Source: Pseudomonas sputi (lineage in GTDB: Bacteria > Pseudomonadota > Gammaproteobacteria > Pseudomonadales > Pseudomonadaceae). From it: a DNA stretch of 64,000 bases. Positions 21,566 to 33,311 of the stretch are shown piece after piece. How positions within the stretch are numbered: the first letter of the stretch is position 1; every line of letters starts with the position of its first letter. The stretch is taken from assembly GCF_021603585.1 (NCBI RefSeq), contig NZ_BQHI01000001.1:186001-250000 (forward strand). Direction: 5' to 3'. The notes below the pieces were generated by a model, which searched no databases, was not told the origin of the DNA, and worked only from the letters and a program-made list of their open reading frames with translations. The position numbers were made by a program, and so were the translations under genes.

Positions 21566-21581
21566 TGGCACGAATGTCGCT
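21566..21581 (+). promoter_or_regulatory. Sigma-54 (-24/-12) promoter of the glp-type ABC operon
   Basis: TGGCACGAATGTCGCT has the invariant GG (21567-21568) and GC (21579-21580) ten bases apart and a full TGGCAC -24 element. The start of transcription would lie about 45-35 bases before the glpS ATG at 21626. The divergent sigma-54 activator gene supports the assignment. Confidence 0.7.
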
Positions 21582-21625
21582 CTACAGGACAGGTCGCTTG
21601 ACTCCAATAATAAAAAGGCCGAGCC

Positions 21626-22720
21626 ATGTCACTCACCCTGGAGCACGTCAGCCGCACCGTCGAAGGCCAGACCTGGATCGACGATGCGAGCCTGAAATTC
21701 GAACCTGGATCCTTCAACGTTTTGCTCGGGCGCACGCTGTCCGGCAAGACCAGTCTGATGCGCCTGATGGCCGGTCTGGACAAGCCCGACAGCGGTCGGA
21801 TCCTGATGAACGGCGTCGACGTCACCCAGCGTCCGGTGCGTTTGCGCAACGTATCGATGGTTTATCAGCAGTTCATCAATTACCCGACCATGACGGTGTT
21901 CGAGAACATCGCCTCGCCGCTGCGCCAGGCCGGGATCTCCAATGAGCAGATCCAGAGCAAGGTGCAGGAAACCGCGAAGATGCTGCGCATCGAAAAATTC
22001 CTGAAGCGCTATCCGCTGGAACTCTCCGGCGGCCAGCAACAGCGCACCGCCATGGCCCGGGCGCTGGTCAAGGATGCCGAATTGATCCTGTTCGACGAGC
22101 CGCTGGTCAACCTCGACTACAAACTGCGCGAAGAACTGCGCCAGGAAATGCGCGAGCTGTTCAAGGCGCGCCACACCATTGCCATCTACGCCACCACCGA
22201 ACCCAACGAAGCGCTGGCGCTGGGCGGCACCACCACGATTCTTCATGAGGGCCGGGTGATCCAGAGTGGCCCTTCGACCGAGGTCTATCACCAGCCCAAA
22301 ACCGTGCTGGCGGCTGAATTGTTCTCCGAGCCACCGATCAACCTGATGCCGGGGCGTATTGCGGGCAACGAAGTGAGCTTCGCCAACTTCGTGCACTTCC
22401 CGTTGAACGTCGACCTGCGGCCGGTGGGCGAGGGCGAGTTCCGCTTTGGCGTGCGCCCGAGCCACATCTCGCTGGTGCCGAGCAATGACGACGACCTGGA
22501 ACTGGCGGTGACCGTCGAGGTGGCGGAGATCAGCGGTTCGGAAACCTTCCTGCACGTGCGCAACGAGCATTTCCTGCTGGTGCTGCATCTGCCGGGGGTT
22601 CACGAATACGACGTCGATGCGCCGATCCGCATTTATATCCCGACCCATAAACTGTTTGTGTTCGATGCGCAGGGCCGTCTGGTGCAGGCACCGGGCCGGC
22701 GCGTCGCGAGGGTTGCCTGA
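21626..22720 (+). CDS. glpS: Glycerol-type ABC transporter ATP-binding protein 1 (GlpS-like)
   Basis: A 364-residue ABC ATPase of the MalK/UgpC type with a C-terminal TOBE-like regulatory domain. Walker A is GRTLSGKT (35-42), Q-loop Gln about 81, signature LSGGQ (133-137), Walker B LILFDE (153-158). At the switch (H-loop) position the usual THD is TTE (190-192), so the histidine is absent. It is first in a six-gene set in the order known for glpSTPQUV glycerol uptake in rhizobia: two ATPases, two permeases, a small membrane protein and a binding protein. Substrate is inferred from this gene order. Confidence 0.85.
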   Translation: MSLTLEHVSRTVEGQTWIDDASLKFEPGSFNVLLGRTLSGKTSLMRLMAGLDKPDSGRILMNGVDVTQRPVRLRNVSMVYQQFINYPTMTVFENIASPLRQAGISNEQIQSKVQETAKMLRIEKFLKRYPLELSGGQQQRTAMARALVKDAELILFDEPLVNLDYKLREELRQEMRELFKARHTIAIYATTEPNEALALGGTTTILHEGRVIQSGPSTEVYHQPKTVLAAELFSEPPINLMPGRIAGNEVSFANFVHFPLNVDLRPVGEGEFRFGVRPSHISLVPSNDDDLELAVTVEVAEISGSETFLHVRNEHFLLVLHLPGVHEYDVDAPIRIYIPTHKLFVFDAQGRLVQAPGRRVARVA

Positions 22721-23828
22721 TGGCCGAAATCCGTTTGCAGCACCTCGCCCACAGCTACAGCAAAACCCCGAGCGGGCCCGAGGATTATGCGATCCGCGAG
22801 ATGGATCACATCTGGGAGCAGGGCGGTGCCTATGCCTTGCTCGGCCCTTCGGGCTGCGGCAAATCGACCTTGCTCAACATCATTTCCGGTCTGCTCAGCC
22901 CGTCCCAGGGGCATGTGCTGTTCGACGGCAAAGCGGTCAACGACCTGACCCCGGAGAAGCGCAACATCGCTCAGGTGTTCCAGTTCCCGGTGGTGTACGA
23001 CACCATGACCGTGTTCGACAACCTCGCTTTTCCCCTGAGAAATCAGGGCCTGGCCGAGGCGAAAGTACACAGCAAGGTGCAGGAAATCGCCGAAGTCCTC
23101 GATCTGCAAAACCTGCTGAGCAAGAAGGCGCGCAACCTCACCGCCGACGAAAAACAGAAAGTCTCCATGGGCCGGGGCCTGGTGCGCGATGACGTGTCGG
23201 CGATCCTGTTCGACGAACCGCTGACGGTGATCGACCCGCACCTGAAATGGAAACTGCGGCGCAAGCTCAAGCAGATCCACGAGCAGTTCAACATCACCAT
23301 GGTTTACGTCACCCACGATCAACTGGAGGCTTCGACCTTCGCCGACAAGATCGCGGTGATGTACGGCGGGCAGATCGTCCAGTTCGGCACGCCACGGGAA
23401 TTGTTCGAGCGGCCGAGCCATACCTTTGTCGGCTACTTCATCGGCAGCCCGGGGATGAACCTGATCGAAGTGCAGCCGCAACCGGGCGGGGTCGGTTTCA
23501 ATTCGACCCACCTGCCGCTGTCCGACGCCTTGCAGCGCCATATCGAACACGGTCAGTGGAAAAATCTGAAGGTCGGTATCCGTCCCGAGTTCATCCATGT
23601 GTGGGACGAGCCCTTTGATGACGCGATGCAGGCGCGGGTTGTACACGTCGAAGACCTCGGCACCTACAAGATCATGACCCTGGATCTCGATGGCGTACCG
23701 CTGAAAGTGCGTCTGGCCGAGGACAAACCGGTGCCCCAAGGCACGGCGTACATCAGTTTCCCGGCGCAGTGGCTGATGGTCTATGCCGACGAATTTCTGC
23801 TGGATGCCACCGACAGCGAGGTACAGCC

Positions 23829-23832
<4 letters not shown>
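22720..23832 (+). CDS. glpT: Glycerol-type ABC transporter ATP-binding protein 2 (GlpT-like)
   Basis: A 370-residue partner ATPase whose ATG shares one base with the glpS stop codon. Walker A is GPSGCGKST (42-50), Walker B AILFDE (161-166), and the H-loop histidine is intact in VTHDQLEAS (H199). The ABC signature is degenerate: LTADE at 140-144 instead of LSGGQ. A heterodimer with GlpS would therefore have one canonical site (this Walker A plus the GlpS signature) and one degenerate site. The C-terminal ~130 residues are a TOBE-like domain. The name follows the rhizobial glycerol system and is not the glycerol-3-phosphate antiporter GlpT of enterics. Confidence 0.85.
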
Positions 23833-24695
<863 letters not shown>

Positions 24696-24704
24696 GGCCC
24701 GGCC

Positions 24705-25505
<801 letters not shown>

Positions 25506-25515
25506 GGAACTGATG

Positions 25516-25788
25516 ATGGAATGGATGAGCTGGACCGTCCCGACGGCGGCGTTTTTCATCGTGATTGGTTTGATCCTGGTGGGCATGACCACCTGGGAAT
25601 TGCGCTCGCCGAGCATCTTGCGGCGAGGGTTTCTGCCGATTGCCACCACCCGTGGCGATCGCTTGTTCATCGGTCTTCTCGGCAGCGCCTACCTGCATCT
25701 GCTGGTAATCGGCGTGACCGACTGGAGCATCTGGGTAGCGTCCGCGTTGTCCCTGGTGTGGCTGTTGGCTGTGATGCGTTGGGGCTAG
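25516..25788 (+). CDS. glpU: Small membrane protein, DUF2160 family (GlpU-like)
   Basis: A 90-residue protein with three hydrophobic segments: TVPTAAFFIVIGLILVGM, LFIGLLGSAYLHLLVIGV and SIWVASALSLVWLLAVM. Tandem ATGs occur at 25513 and 25516; the second has better spacing from the GAGGA site at 25504-25508. Its position between the second permease and the binding protein matches the glpU slot of the glycerol ABC operon. Its role is not established; an accessory or assembly function in the transporter is an inference. Confidence 0.75.
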   Translation: MEWMSWTVPTAAFFIVIGLILVGMTTWELRSPSILRRGFLPIATTRGDRLFIGLLGSAYLHLLVIGVTDWSIWVASALSLVWLLAVMRWG

Positions 25789-25835
25789 TCGAATCGCTCG
25801 GCAATCGTGCTCCGAAAACCTAACAGGAGGTCTCT

Positions 25836-27578
<1,743 letters not shown>

Positions 27579-27595
27579 GCGCTTTTGCGGGACGG

Positions 27596-27623
27596 AACGG
27601 CACCTTCGGGTGCCGTTTTTTTT
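27596..27623 (+). terminator. Intrinsic terminator of the glp-type operon
   Basis: ACGGCACC, a TTCG tetraloop and GGTGCCGT, followed by eight T. Its T-run reaches into the stop codon of the convergent hydrolase gene (27622-27624). Confidence 0.9.
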
Positions 27624-28500
27624 AGTCCTCGATTTCACGTTTCACCGCTCGGCGCACCGCTTTGAGGAGGGCGTTTTCAAAGGCGTTGTGCCCGGCGTGC
27701 AACAGACGGCAGTGGATGTTCATGCGTTGCCTGAGCCAGCGCACGCTGGCCATGCCATGGGTGTCGTGGATGCCCTGGATCAGCAGGGTGTTGTCGTGGA
27801 GGGTCAGGCCTTCATCCTTGGGCGTGAAGAAATAGTGTTGCAGGTGGTAATGCAGTTCGAGGCGGATCGCGAGTACCGCTTCCTGATCGACGAAACGCTC
27901 CAGGGTGTCGGGGCAGATGGTCTGCCCTGTGCGACGTAAAACGGCATTCAGCCATTCGATGGCGGCGCGGTGTTGCTGCGATGGGCGGCCTTCGCCGAGG
28001 ATCCGGTAGAGGTCCCTGGCGCGTTGGCCGGGCGATATTTGAGGCGACTGCGCCAACCCGTCATTGAGTGCCTGATCGTAGGCCCTGACATTGGCGGCGA
28101 AAGGTACGAACACCGAAACCAGTGTGGTTTTCAGCAGGTGCTGCGGGTAACGCTGCTGGTACTGAATCGCCAGCCAACTGCCCCATGACACCCCCAGCAC
28201 ACTGATCTTTTCGAAACCGAAATGCTGGCGCAGGGCGTCGATGTCTTCGACACACAGCCCGGTGGTGTTGTCCCGCAGTTCGCCATAGGGCGTCGAGCGC
28301 CCGCAACCCCGTTGGTCGAACAGGATGATGTCGAACCGCCCCGGGTCAAAGAATTGCAGGTGGTGACGGCTGATACGCCCGCCGGGACCGCCATGGAGGA
28401 AAAACACCGGTTCGTGTCCCGGAACACCATGGCGTTCCCAATAGAGTTGATGGCCGTCGCCGGTCGGGTAATAACCTCGGCTGTGCAGGGAGAAGGTCAT
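27622..28500 (-). CDS. Alpha/beta hydrolase of the prolyl aminopeptidase (S33) type in the RiPP operon
   Basis: A 292-residue cytoplasmic protein, last gene of the YcaO operon; its ATG overlaps the methyltransferase stop (ATGA). The oxyanion loop is HGGPGG (36-41), followed by DQRGCGRS (62-69). The nucleophile elbow is GVSWGS with Ser105; Asp246 (GIHDTHG) and His271 (HAGHNAFE) complete a triad. Prolyl iminopeptidases share these motifs, but no proline lies at the N-terminus of the putative substrate, so the real reaction is open. Plausible roles, all inference, are trimming the leaderless precursor, removing the follower, or, as with BotH in bottromycin pathways, a non-hydrolytic step. A free-standing peptidase unrelated to the peptide is the alternative. 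Confidence 0.75.
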   Translation of the reverse strand: MTFSLHSRGYYPTGDGHQLYWERHGVPGHEPVFFLHGGPGGRISRHHLQFFDPGRFDIILFDQRGCGRSTPYGELRDNTTGLCVEDIDALRQHFGFEKISVLGVSWGSWLAIQYQQRYPQHLLKTTLVSVFVPFAANVRAYDQALNDGLAQSPQISPGQRARDLYRILGEGRPSQQHRAAIEWLNAVLRRTGQTICPDTLERFVDQEAVLAIRLELHYHLQHYFFTPKDEGLTLHDNTLLIQGIHDTHGMASVRWLRQRMNIHCRLLHAGHNAFENALLKAVRRAVKREIED

Positions 28501-29447
28501 GACGCCTGAACCGTCAGACGATAGAACTGGAACAGCTCGATTTGACCCGGCCGCGCCGCGACGCTGGATTCAAGTTTCAGGTTGTGGATGGAGGCAAGCC
28601 AGGTCACCGGGATCAACACCGGGGTGTGACCGAAGACGAGGATCGTGCCGCCGGGCTTGACGCAACGGATCAGCGATTCGAAGGCGGCCTGGGCCTCACG
28701 GCGGGTCATGACTTCGGCGTTGAGGAACCGCAGGATCAAGACATCGCAGCGGATGCCGGCATCGAAGGCCTCACTCGCCTCCAGTACATCGAACTCGACG
28801 GATGTTCCGCTGTGCCATCGCCTGGCGTGTTCGATCATCGAGGCCGAACGGTCACTGCCCAGGCACAGACAGTCCGGCAAGGCGCGGGCCAGATGGGCGA
28901 TGAACGCGCCGGTCGAACAGGCCGGGTCGTAAATCAGTGCGGCTTTTTCAGTGATGGCCTGGAGCAGCCCGGCGCAGTATTCGCGCAAGTGGAGTTCGTC
29001 CGTGTTCAGCTGTTTGGCCAGTGACTCGTTGCATTGCCAGAAGCCTTGCGGGCAGACCGCTTCCCGGCCTGTCTCATCGAGCAGTGGAAAGGGAAACAGG
29101 ATCTCGCTGTCAGCCTGATGCAAGGCGTACTCGAAGAACTGCGCTTTGTCCGCGGGGGAGGCCGCCCGATAGCCGATCGACAAGCCGTCATCACCCCACA
29201 ATGAATGGCAATGCGGGCCAAACAACATGTCGGGCTTTAGCGCGCTGCTGGCCTGCCATCGGAAATGCCGGTCACGTTGCAGGAGCTTGCGGCCAACCCA
29301 GAGTTCATCGTTCACCCGCAGGAAAAAAACGTGATGCAGTCCGCTGCCACGCGGTTCGAGGAAGTGGCCAACAGCGCCATTCTCGTTGAGGTGATGGCGC
29401 ATGGATCGGGCCAATGTCAGTTCCCGGTTGCGATCGAGTCGGTTCAT
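28497..29447 (-). CDS. Class I SAM-dependent methyltransferase in the RiPP operon
   Basis: A 316-residue protein whose ATG overlaps the YcaO stop (ATGA) and whose stop overlaps the hydrolase start. The C-terminal half is a Rossmann methyltransferase: motif I YDPACSTGAFIAHLA (173-187), acidic end of beta-2 at D199 (GSDRSASMIEHARR), and a post-motif KPGGTILVFGHTP (264-276). The N-terminal ~150 residues (RHHLNENGAVGHFLEPRG, FPFPLLDETGREAVCPQG) do not match a fold I can name and may bind the peptide. Tight coupling to the YcaO gene makes peptide methylation the likely role (inference). Confidence 0.75.
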   Translation of the reverse strand: MNRLDRNRELTLARSMRHHLNENGAVGHFLEPRGSGLHHVFFLRVNDELWVGRKLLQRDRHFRWQASSALKPDMLFGPHCHSLWGDDGLSIGYRAASPADKAQFFEYALHQADSEILFPFPLLDETGREAVCPQGFWQCNESLAKQLNTDELHLREYCAGLLQAITEKAALIYDPACSTGAFIAHLARALPDCLCLGSDRSASMIEHARRWHSGTSVEFDVLEASEAFDAGIRCDVLILRFLNAEVMTRREAQAAFESLIRCVKPGGTILVFGHTPVLIPVTWLASIHNLKLESSVAARPGQIELFQFYRLTVQAS

Positions 29448-30667
29448 GCGACTGGCCTCTCCAGGGTACGGCCCCGGGCTTGCGGGATGACGACGTTACC
29501 GCTGGAGACCACGAAGAAACGTTCCAGTCCGGGGATCACCACGTTGAGCAGGGTCGTGCCGAGCTCGGTTCGCTGCAGGACGGCTGCACCCAGCGTACGG
29601 CCATGGATGCGCAGGTCTTGAGTCAGCAAGTGAAGTTGATTTGCCACCGACAGGTCGTGACTGGAATCCGGCAGTCTCACCTCGTGTTGAACGCAGCGAT
29701 GCAACAGCGTCTGCGTATCGAACTGCGCACAGCGCAGCAGACGCGGGAAGGGTTGCAGGTTGCGCAGTGCATTGGTCAGCGTCTGGTGGTACTCGGGTTC
29801 GCCGGCACTGAGTTGCAATTGCACCAGCTCAGTGAGCGCCCGCCGCGCCGCGTGGCGCGGGTCGAGGGAGCTGCCGCTGCCGAACACCTGAGGATGAGGG
29901 CCTGGCTTGGTCGTGAACGCCAGAAAGGTTCGCGTCTTGAACTCGGTGCTGATATCCACCAGCACGATTTCGCCGTCGATTTCCTCTTCGGCATCGTTCC
30001 ATAGACGACCGAGTTCGTCGTTTTCAGAGAGACGCCTCACCCGTCGCAGTGGCGGATGGTTCTGGTAGTAAAAATGATCGAGCAGAAACAACGACACGGC
30101 GTCGCGTTCGATGCATTCGTTGGCGGCGTGCAGCATCGCTTCGTCGTACGTGGCGCCAATGGCGGTGCCGCTGTTGCTGGCGTAGCGCTGCACGGCGCGG
30201 TAGTCCGCCATGCCCGGTGACGAGGGCAAACGTGAGCCGTGCGGCGCAGTCAGCGCCAGCGGATAGGAAAACCGGTCATGCCACGGCGGACAGACATAGG
30301 TCCGGCAGGTGATGCGCACGTTTTGCTGGCAAGTGAGCCTGTGCAGAAGCGAGTCATCGGCAAACACCGGAGTGTCTTTGAAATAGTGTTCCGTTTCGTG
30401 GTGAACATCGGTGGTACAGAGCTCATCCGTCCAATAGTGCTCGAGCGCTTCATAGAGCGCGCCCAGGTGCGCCTGATCCGCATAGCCCTTGCCGGAGCCA
30501 CGGGCATGACGGTTGCCGCAGCCATGAAGACTCGCCTGAACGGCAACCACTTTGCTGCCGAGGGTGCGGGTGTGGGTTGTGAGGCCCAGGCGAGAAAGTT
30601 CGGCATGAATACGTCGTTCTGCCTGATCGGCCGTGAGCTCACGCTCGGCCAACGTTGTCTTGTTCAT
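29444..30667 (-). CDS. Stand-alone YcaO-domain peptide-modifying enzyme
   Basis: A 407-residue YcaO protein. The ATG at 30667 follows AGGAAGGGAATC; the open frame upstream runs through the hairpin and the precursor gene and is not used. The three ATP/Mg-binding segments are present in order: GSGKGYADQAHLGALYEALE (57-76), SGTAIGATYDEAMLHAANEC ending IERDA (166-190), and GSGSSLDPRHAARRALTELV (263-282). YcaO enzymes activate backbone amides with ATP to make azolines, thioamides or amidines. No E1/ocin-ThiF-like partner, dehydrogenase or TfuA gene is adjacent, and the C-terminus (GRTLERPVA) lacks the proline-rich PxPxP end of azoline-forming members. This leaves macroamidine or lone cyclodehydration chemistry as candidates (inference). 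Confidence 0.88.
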   Translation of the reverse strand: MNKTTLAERELTADQAERRIHAELSRLGLTTHTRTLGSKVVAVQASLHGCGNRHARGSGKGYADQAHLGALYEALEHYWTDELCTTDVHHETEHYFKDTPVFADDSLLHRLTCQQNVRITCRTYVCPPWHDRFSYPLALTAPHGSRLPSSPGMADYRAVQRYASNSGTAIGATYDEAMLHAANECIERDAVSLFLLDHFYYQNHPPLRRVRRLSENDELGRLWNDAEEEIDGEIVLVDISTEFKTRTFLAFTTKPGPHPQVFGSGSSLDPRHAARRALTELVQLQLSAGEPEYHQTLTNALRNLQPFPRLLRCAQFDTQTLLHRCVQHEVRLPDSSHDLSVANQLHLLTQDLRIHGRTLGAAVLQRTELGTTLLNVVIPGLERFFVVSSGNVVIPQARGRTLERPVA

Positions 30668-30685
30668 GATTCCCTTCCTGGAAAG

Positions 30686-30712
30686 CCCGCAGGGGCACAA
30701 GGCCCCCACGGG
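30686..30712 (-). other. Hairpin between the precursor and YcaO genes
   Basis: On the coding (minus) strand the 50-bp gap reads CCCGTGGGGGC, CTTGT, GCCCCTGCGGG: a GGGGC/GCCCC inner stem and a CCCG/CGGG outer stem. No T-run follows, so transcription could pass through, with partial termination or RNA processing favouring precursor over enzyme expression (inference). Confidence 0.55.
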
Positions 30713-30717
30713 TTCTG

Positions 30718-30846
30718 TCACTCGGCGTTGAGTTCCGCCTGTTCTTCCTCGGTCAGTTGCAGTGCTTCGATCTGCTCTGCCGAGGGCACTTCCTGCTCTT
30801 CCAGTTCATCGATCTGGTTGGCGTTCCAGCTGCCGATGTAGCCCAT
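30718..30846 (-). CDS. Putative RiPP precursor peptide (42 aa), N-terminal core with acidic follower
   Basis: A short gene below usual annotation limits. AAGGAG stands seven bases before ATG, and the stop is 50 bp before the YcaO start. The product begins MGYIGSWNANQIDELEEQ and ends EEEQAELNAE. It has 12 acidic residues and no Lys, Arg or His. Residues 12-42 alternate Ile/Leu with Glu/Gln, as in an amphipathic helix that a YcaO could recognise; the aromatic and glycine-rich residues are all in 2-8. This is the layout of bottromycin-type precursors: core at the N-terminus after Met, follower behind. Ser6 is the only side chain in the putative core able to form an azoline, and there is no Cys. 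Precursor status is inferred from position, size and composition. Confidence 0.75.
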   Translation of the reverse strand: MGYIGSWNANQIDELEEQEVPSAEQIEALQLTEEEQAELNAE

Positions 30847-31230
30847 GATGTTGCTCCTTGGTTGTTGTTTGGGAGTGCTGTTGCAAGCACGAGCCGAATC
30901 TAAAAGGGCCTTGAGGGGGGGGTCAAAAATGTCCAGACGTTTCCAGTCGCGGGTTTCAGCGATGTCGAAATACGTACTGATAAAACGTGAATTGACGTGC
31001 CGGCGTCATCGGGCGGGCTTGTTTCTGAGGGGGCTGTACTGCGTGGCAACGGGCGAGCCACGGGAAAAAAACCAGCGGTTTGAGGCGTTCTGTCTTCAGC
31101 CTCTGTCAGACGTTTCGGCGCAGGGGCGACGCAAATTCGTACTGAAGGGGTTGCGCGGATCTATGGAGCACTTGTGCGGCGATTTTTCCCATGAGGTTTG
31201 AGAAAACACCGCACAAAACGGCTTGAAGGT
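30847..31230. other. Intergenic region between the RiPP operon and czcS
   Basis: A 384-bp gap. Its left part holds the predicted promoter of the RiPP operon (30897-30926). Plus-strand open frames here (for example from 30845 or 30960) have poor codon quality and no ribosome site, and were not called. No terminator for czcS was recognised. Confidence 0.5.
30897..30926 (-). promoter_or_regulatory. Predicted promoter of the RiPP operon
   Basis: On the minus strand TTGACC (30921-30926) and TAGATT (30897-30902) are spaced by 18 bp, with a run of eight C at the left of the spacer. Transcription would start about 40 bases before the precursor ATG. The match is moderate (5/6 and 4/6). Confidence 0.35.
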
Positions 31231-32640
31231 TTAATGCCGTTCCCGGTGCATCACGGGAAACACCAGACTGAATACCGTCATCGCCCCCGGACGGCTTTGA
31301 ACCTGGGCAGAGCCCTGATGCAGGGTCATGATCGAGTGCACGATGGCCAGCCCCAGACCGGTACTGCCCTGTGAGCGGGTGCGGCTGCTGTCGACCCGGT
31401 AAAAACGGTCGAACAGGTACGGCAGGTGCTGGGCTTCGATGCCCGCACCGGGATTGCTCACCCGCAATGACACCTCGTTCGGCGCCTGTTCGATGAACAG
31501 CGAAACGGTCTTGCCGCACGGGCAGTGGCGCAGGGCATTGGACAGCAGATTGGAAATCGCTCGCTGAATCATCAGCCGGTCCCCCGACACCTGAGCGCTG
31601 CCGATGACTTTCAGATCGATCTGTTTGTCCTGCACCGTCAGAGAAAACAGTTCGACCACTCTTAACGCCTCTTCTTCCAGGGCAATCGGCTCGAACGAGG
31701 CGTGCGCCGCAGGCTGGCTGGCCTGGGCCAGGAACAACATGTCCGAGACCATCCGCGCGACCCGCTCCAGCTCTTCGGTGCAGGACACCAGAACGTTGGT
31801 GTATTCCTCGACCGAGCGCTCCCGCGACAGCGTCACCTGGGCCTTGCCCATCAGGTTGTTGATCGGCGTGCGCAGCTCGTGGGCCAGGTCATCGGAGAAT
31901 TGCGACAGTTGCTGCACGCCGCTGTCCAGGCGATCGAGCATGACGTTGATGCCCTGCGCCAGTTCGCTGAGTTCCTGGGGCATGTTCAGCACCGACAACC
32001 GATGATCGAGATCCTGCGTCGTCACTCGCGCCGCCACTTTGCGAAACTCGCGCAGCGGAGCCAGCCCTCGCTGCACGGCGCCCCAAGCGGTCAGACCGAT
32101 GAATACCAGCAGCAACGGCAAGGCCACCAGCGTCGAGCGCAAATAAGCGCTGAGCAGCGCCTGATCGTGGGCGTTATCCATCGACAGCAGCACCGGTACG
32201 TTGCTGCCGTCCTTGAGGCGAATCAGCCTGGAGACGGTGAGAAACTTCGCGCCTTCGGCATCGGCGCTGTCGGTGTGGGTCAACTGATCGGTCGTCGCCC
32301 GTACCGCCTTTAACTCAACCCGTGGATCGGTCAGGCCCGAGCCCGATTTGAGCAGCGGGGTGCGCAGGTTGTTCAGGTCATAAATGGTCAGCGTCAGGTT
32401 GTCGTGCCCCATGACCTGATCGAGCAGAATGTGCGGCTTGGCGCTGATCTGCGCGGTGTCGAAGTACAGCGTCAGGCTGTGCTCGACCTGTTCCAGCTTC
32501 TTTTCCAGGCTGTCGCGCGATAGCGCGTTCAGCTCGTGGGTCAGGGCGAAGTACGCGAGGATCGCCAGGAACACCACCAGCAGCGCGCCGAGAATGCTGA
32601 CCGTCAGACCCAGCCGCAGCGACAGGCTCGCAGGCTTCAT
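31231..32640 (-). CDS. czcS: Heavy-metal sensor histidine kinase (CzcS/CopS type)
   Basis: A 469-residue membrane kinase. The ATG at 32640 overlaps the czcR stop (ATGA). A first helix (~8-32), a periplasmic sensor of ~130 residues with [17 protein letters not shown] and a second helix (~166-190) precede a HAMP domain. The phospho-accepting His254 is in [16 protein letters not shown]; the ATPase domain has [13 protein letters not shown] (N box) and [11 protein letters not shown] (G box). It senses metal in the periplasm and phosphorylates CzcR. Linkage to czcCBA across the divergent promoter region supports zinc/cadmium/cobalt rather than copper, but the ligand is not proven. Confidence 0.87.
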   Translation of the reverse strand: MKPASLSLRLGLTVSILGALLVVFLAILAYFALTHELNALSRDSLEKKLEQVEHSLTLYFDTAQISAKPHILLDQVMGHDNLTLTIYDLNNLRTPLLKSGSGLTDPRVELKAVRATTDQLTHTDSADAEGAKFLTVSRLIRLKDGSNVPVLLSMDNAHDQALLSAYLRSTLVALPLLLVFIGLTAWGAVQRGLAPLREFRKVAARVTTQDLDHRLSVLNMPQELSELAQGINVMLDRLDSGVQQLSQFSDDLAHELRTPINNLMGKAQVTLSRERSVEEYTNVLVSCTEELERVARMVSDMLFLAQASQPAAHASFEPIALEEEALRVVELFSLTVQDKQIDLKVIGSAQVSGDRLMIQRAISNLLSNALRHCPCGKTVSLFIEQAPNEVSLRVSNPGAGIEAQHLPYLFDRFYRVDSSRTRSQGSTGLGLAIVHSIMTLHQGSAQVQSRPGAMTVFSLVFPVMHRERH

Positions 32641-33311
32641 TCCCGCGCCTCCAGCACATAGCCGACACCGCGCAGGGTGTGGATCAGTTTGTTGTCGAAC
32701 GGGTCGTCGATCTTCGCCCGCAAGCGGCGGATCGAGACTTCGACCACATTGGTGTCGCAGTCGAAATTCATGTCCCACACCAGCGAGATGATCTGGGTGC
32801 GGGTCAGCACTTCGCCGCAATGGCGCATCAGCAGGTGCAGCAGGGCGAATTCCTTGGTGGTGAGGTCGATGCGCTGTGTCCCTCGGAAGGCCCGATGACG
32901 GCCCGGATCGAGTTCCAGATCGGCGACCTTGAGCACCTGCGGCACCGGGATGTTCTCGCTGCGACGCATCAAGGTGCGCACCCGGGCCAACAATTCGGGG
33001 AATTCGAACGGCTTGACCAGATAATCGTCGGCGCCCAGATCCAGCCCCCGGATCTTGTCCGCCAGCCGCCCGCGCGCGGTGAGCATCATCACCCGGGTGG
33101 AGTGGGTCCGACGCAGTTGTTCCAGCACGCTCCAGCCGTCGAGTTCCGGCAGGTTCACATCGAGGATGATCAGGTCATAAACCTGTTGTTGCGCCAGGTG
33201 CAAACCATCTGCGCCATTGACGGCGTGATCAACGATATAACCACTTTCGGTCAGGCCCTGATGCAAGTATTCGGCAGCTTTAAGCTCGTCCTCGACGACA
33301 AGGATTCGCAT
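32637..33311 (-). CDS. czcR: Heavy-metal response regulator (CzcR type, OmpR family)
   Basis: A 224-residue response regulator: receiver domain with acidic pocket VVEDE and phospho-acceptor Asp51 ([13 protein letters not shown]), Lys of [13 protein letters not shown], then an OmpR/PhoB winged helix ([22 protein letters not shown] and YVLEARE end). It is transcribed with czcS and lies divergently from czcCBA. Four candidate binding sites occur at 33387, 33629, 39427 and 41736. In P. aeruginosa CzcR activates czcCBA and represses oprD (established), and an OprD-family gene is present here too. Confidence 0.9.
   Translation of the reverse strand: MRILVVEDELKAAEYLHQGLTESGYIVDHAVNGADGLHLAQQQVYDLIILDVNLPELDGWSVLEQLRRTHSTRVMMLTARGRLADKIRGLDLGADDYLVKPFEFPELLARVRTLMRRSENIPVPQVLKVADLELDPGRHRAFRGTQRIDLTTKEFALLHLLMRHCGEVLTRTQIISLVWDMNFDCDTNVVEVSIRRLRAKIDDPFDNKLIHTLRGVGYVLEARE

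Noticed and set aside
27622-28500. Housekeeping proline iminopeptidase unrelated to the RiPP genes
   Set aside because: The motifs fit the family, but the four-base overlap with the methyltransferase gene and single shared transcript make an operon role more likely. It is kept as an alternative in the feature entry.
30845-31201. Plus-strand 118-codon frame opposite the RiPP promoter
   Set aside because: There is no ribosome site, the translation is Arg/Leu-rich without recognisable features, and it would run through the predicted operon promoter.
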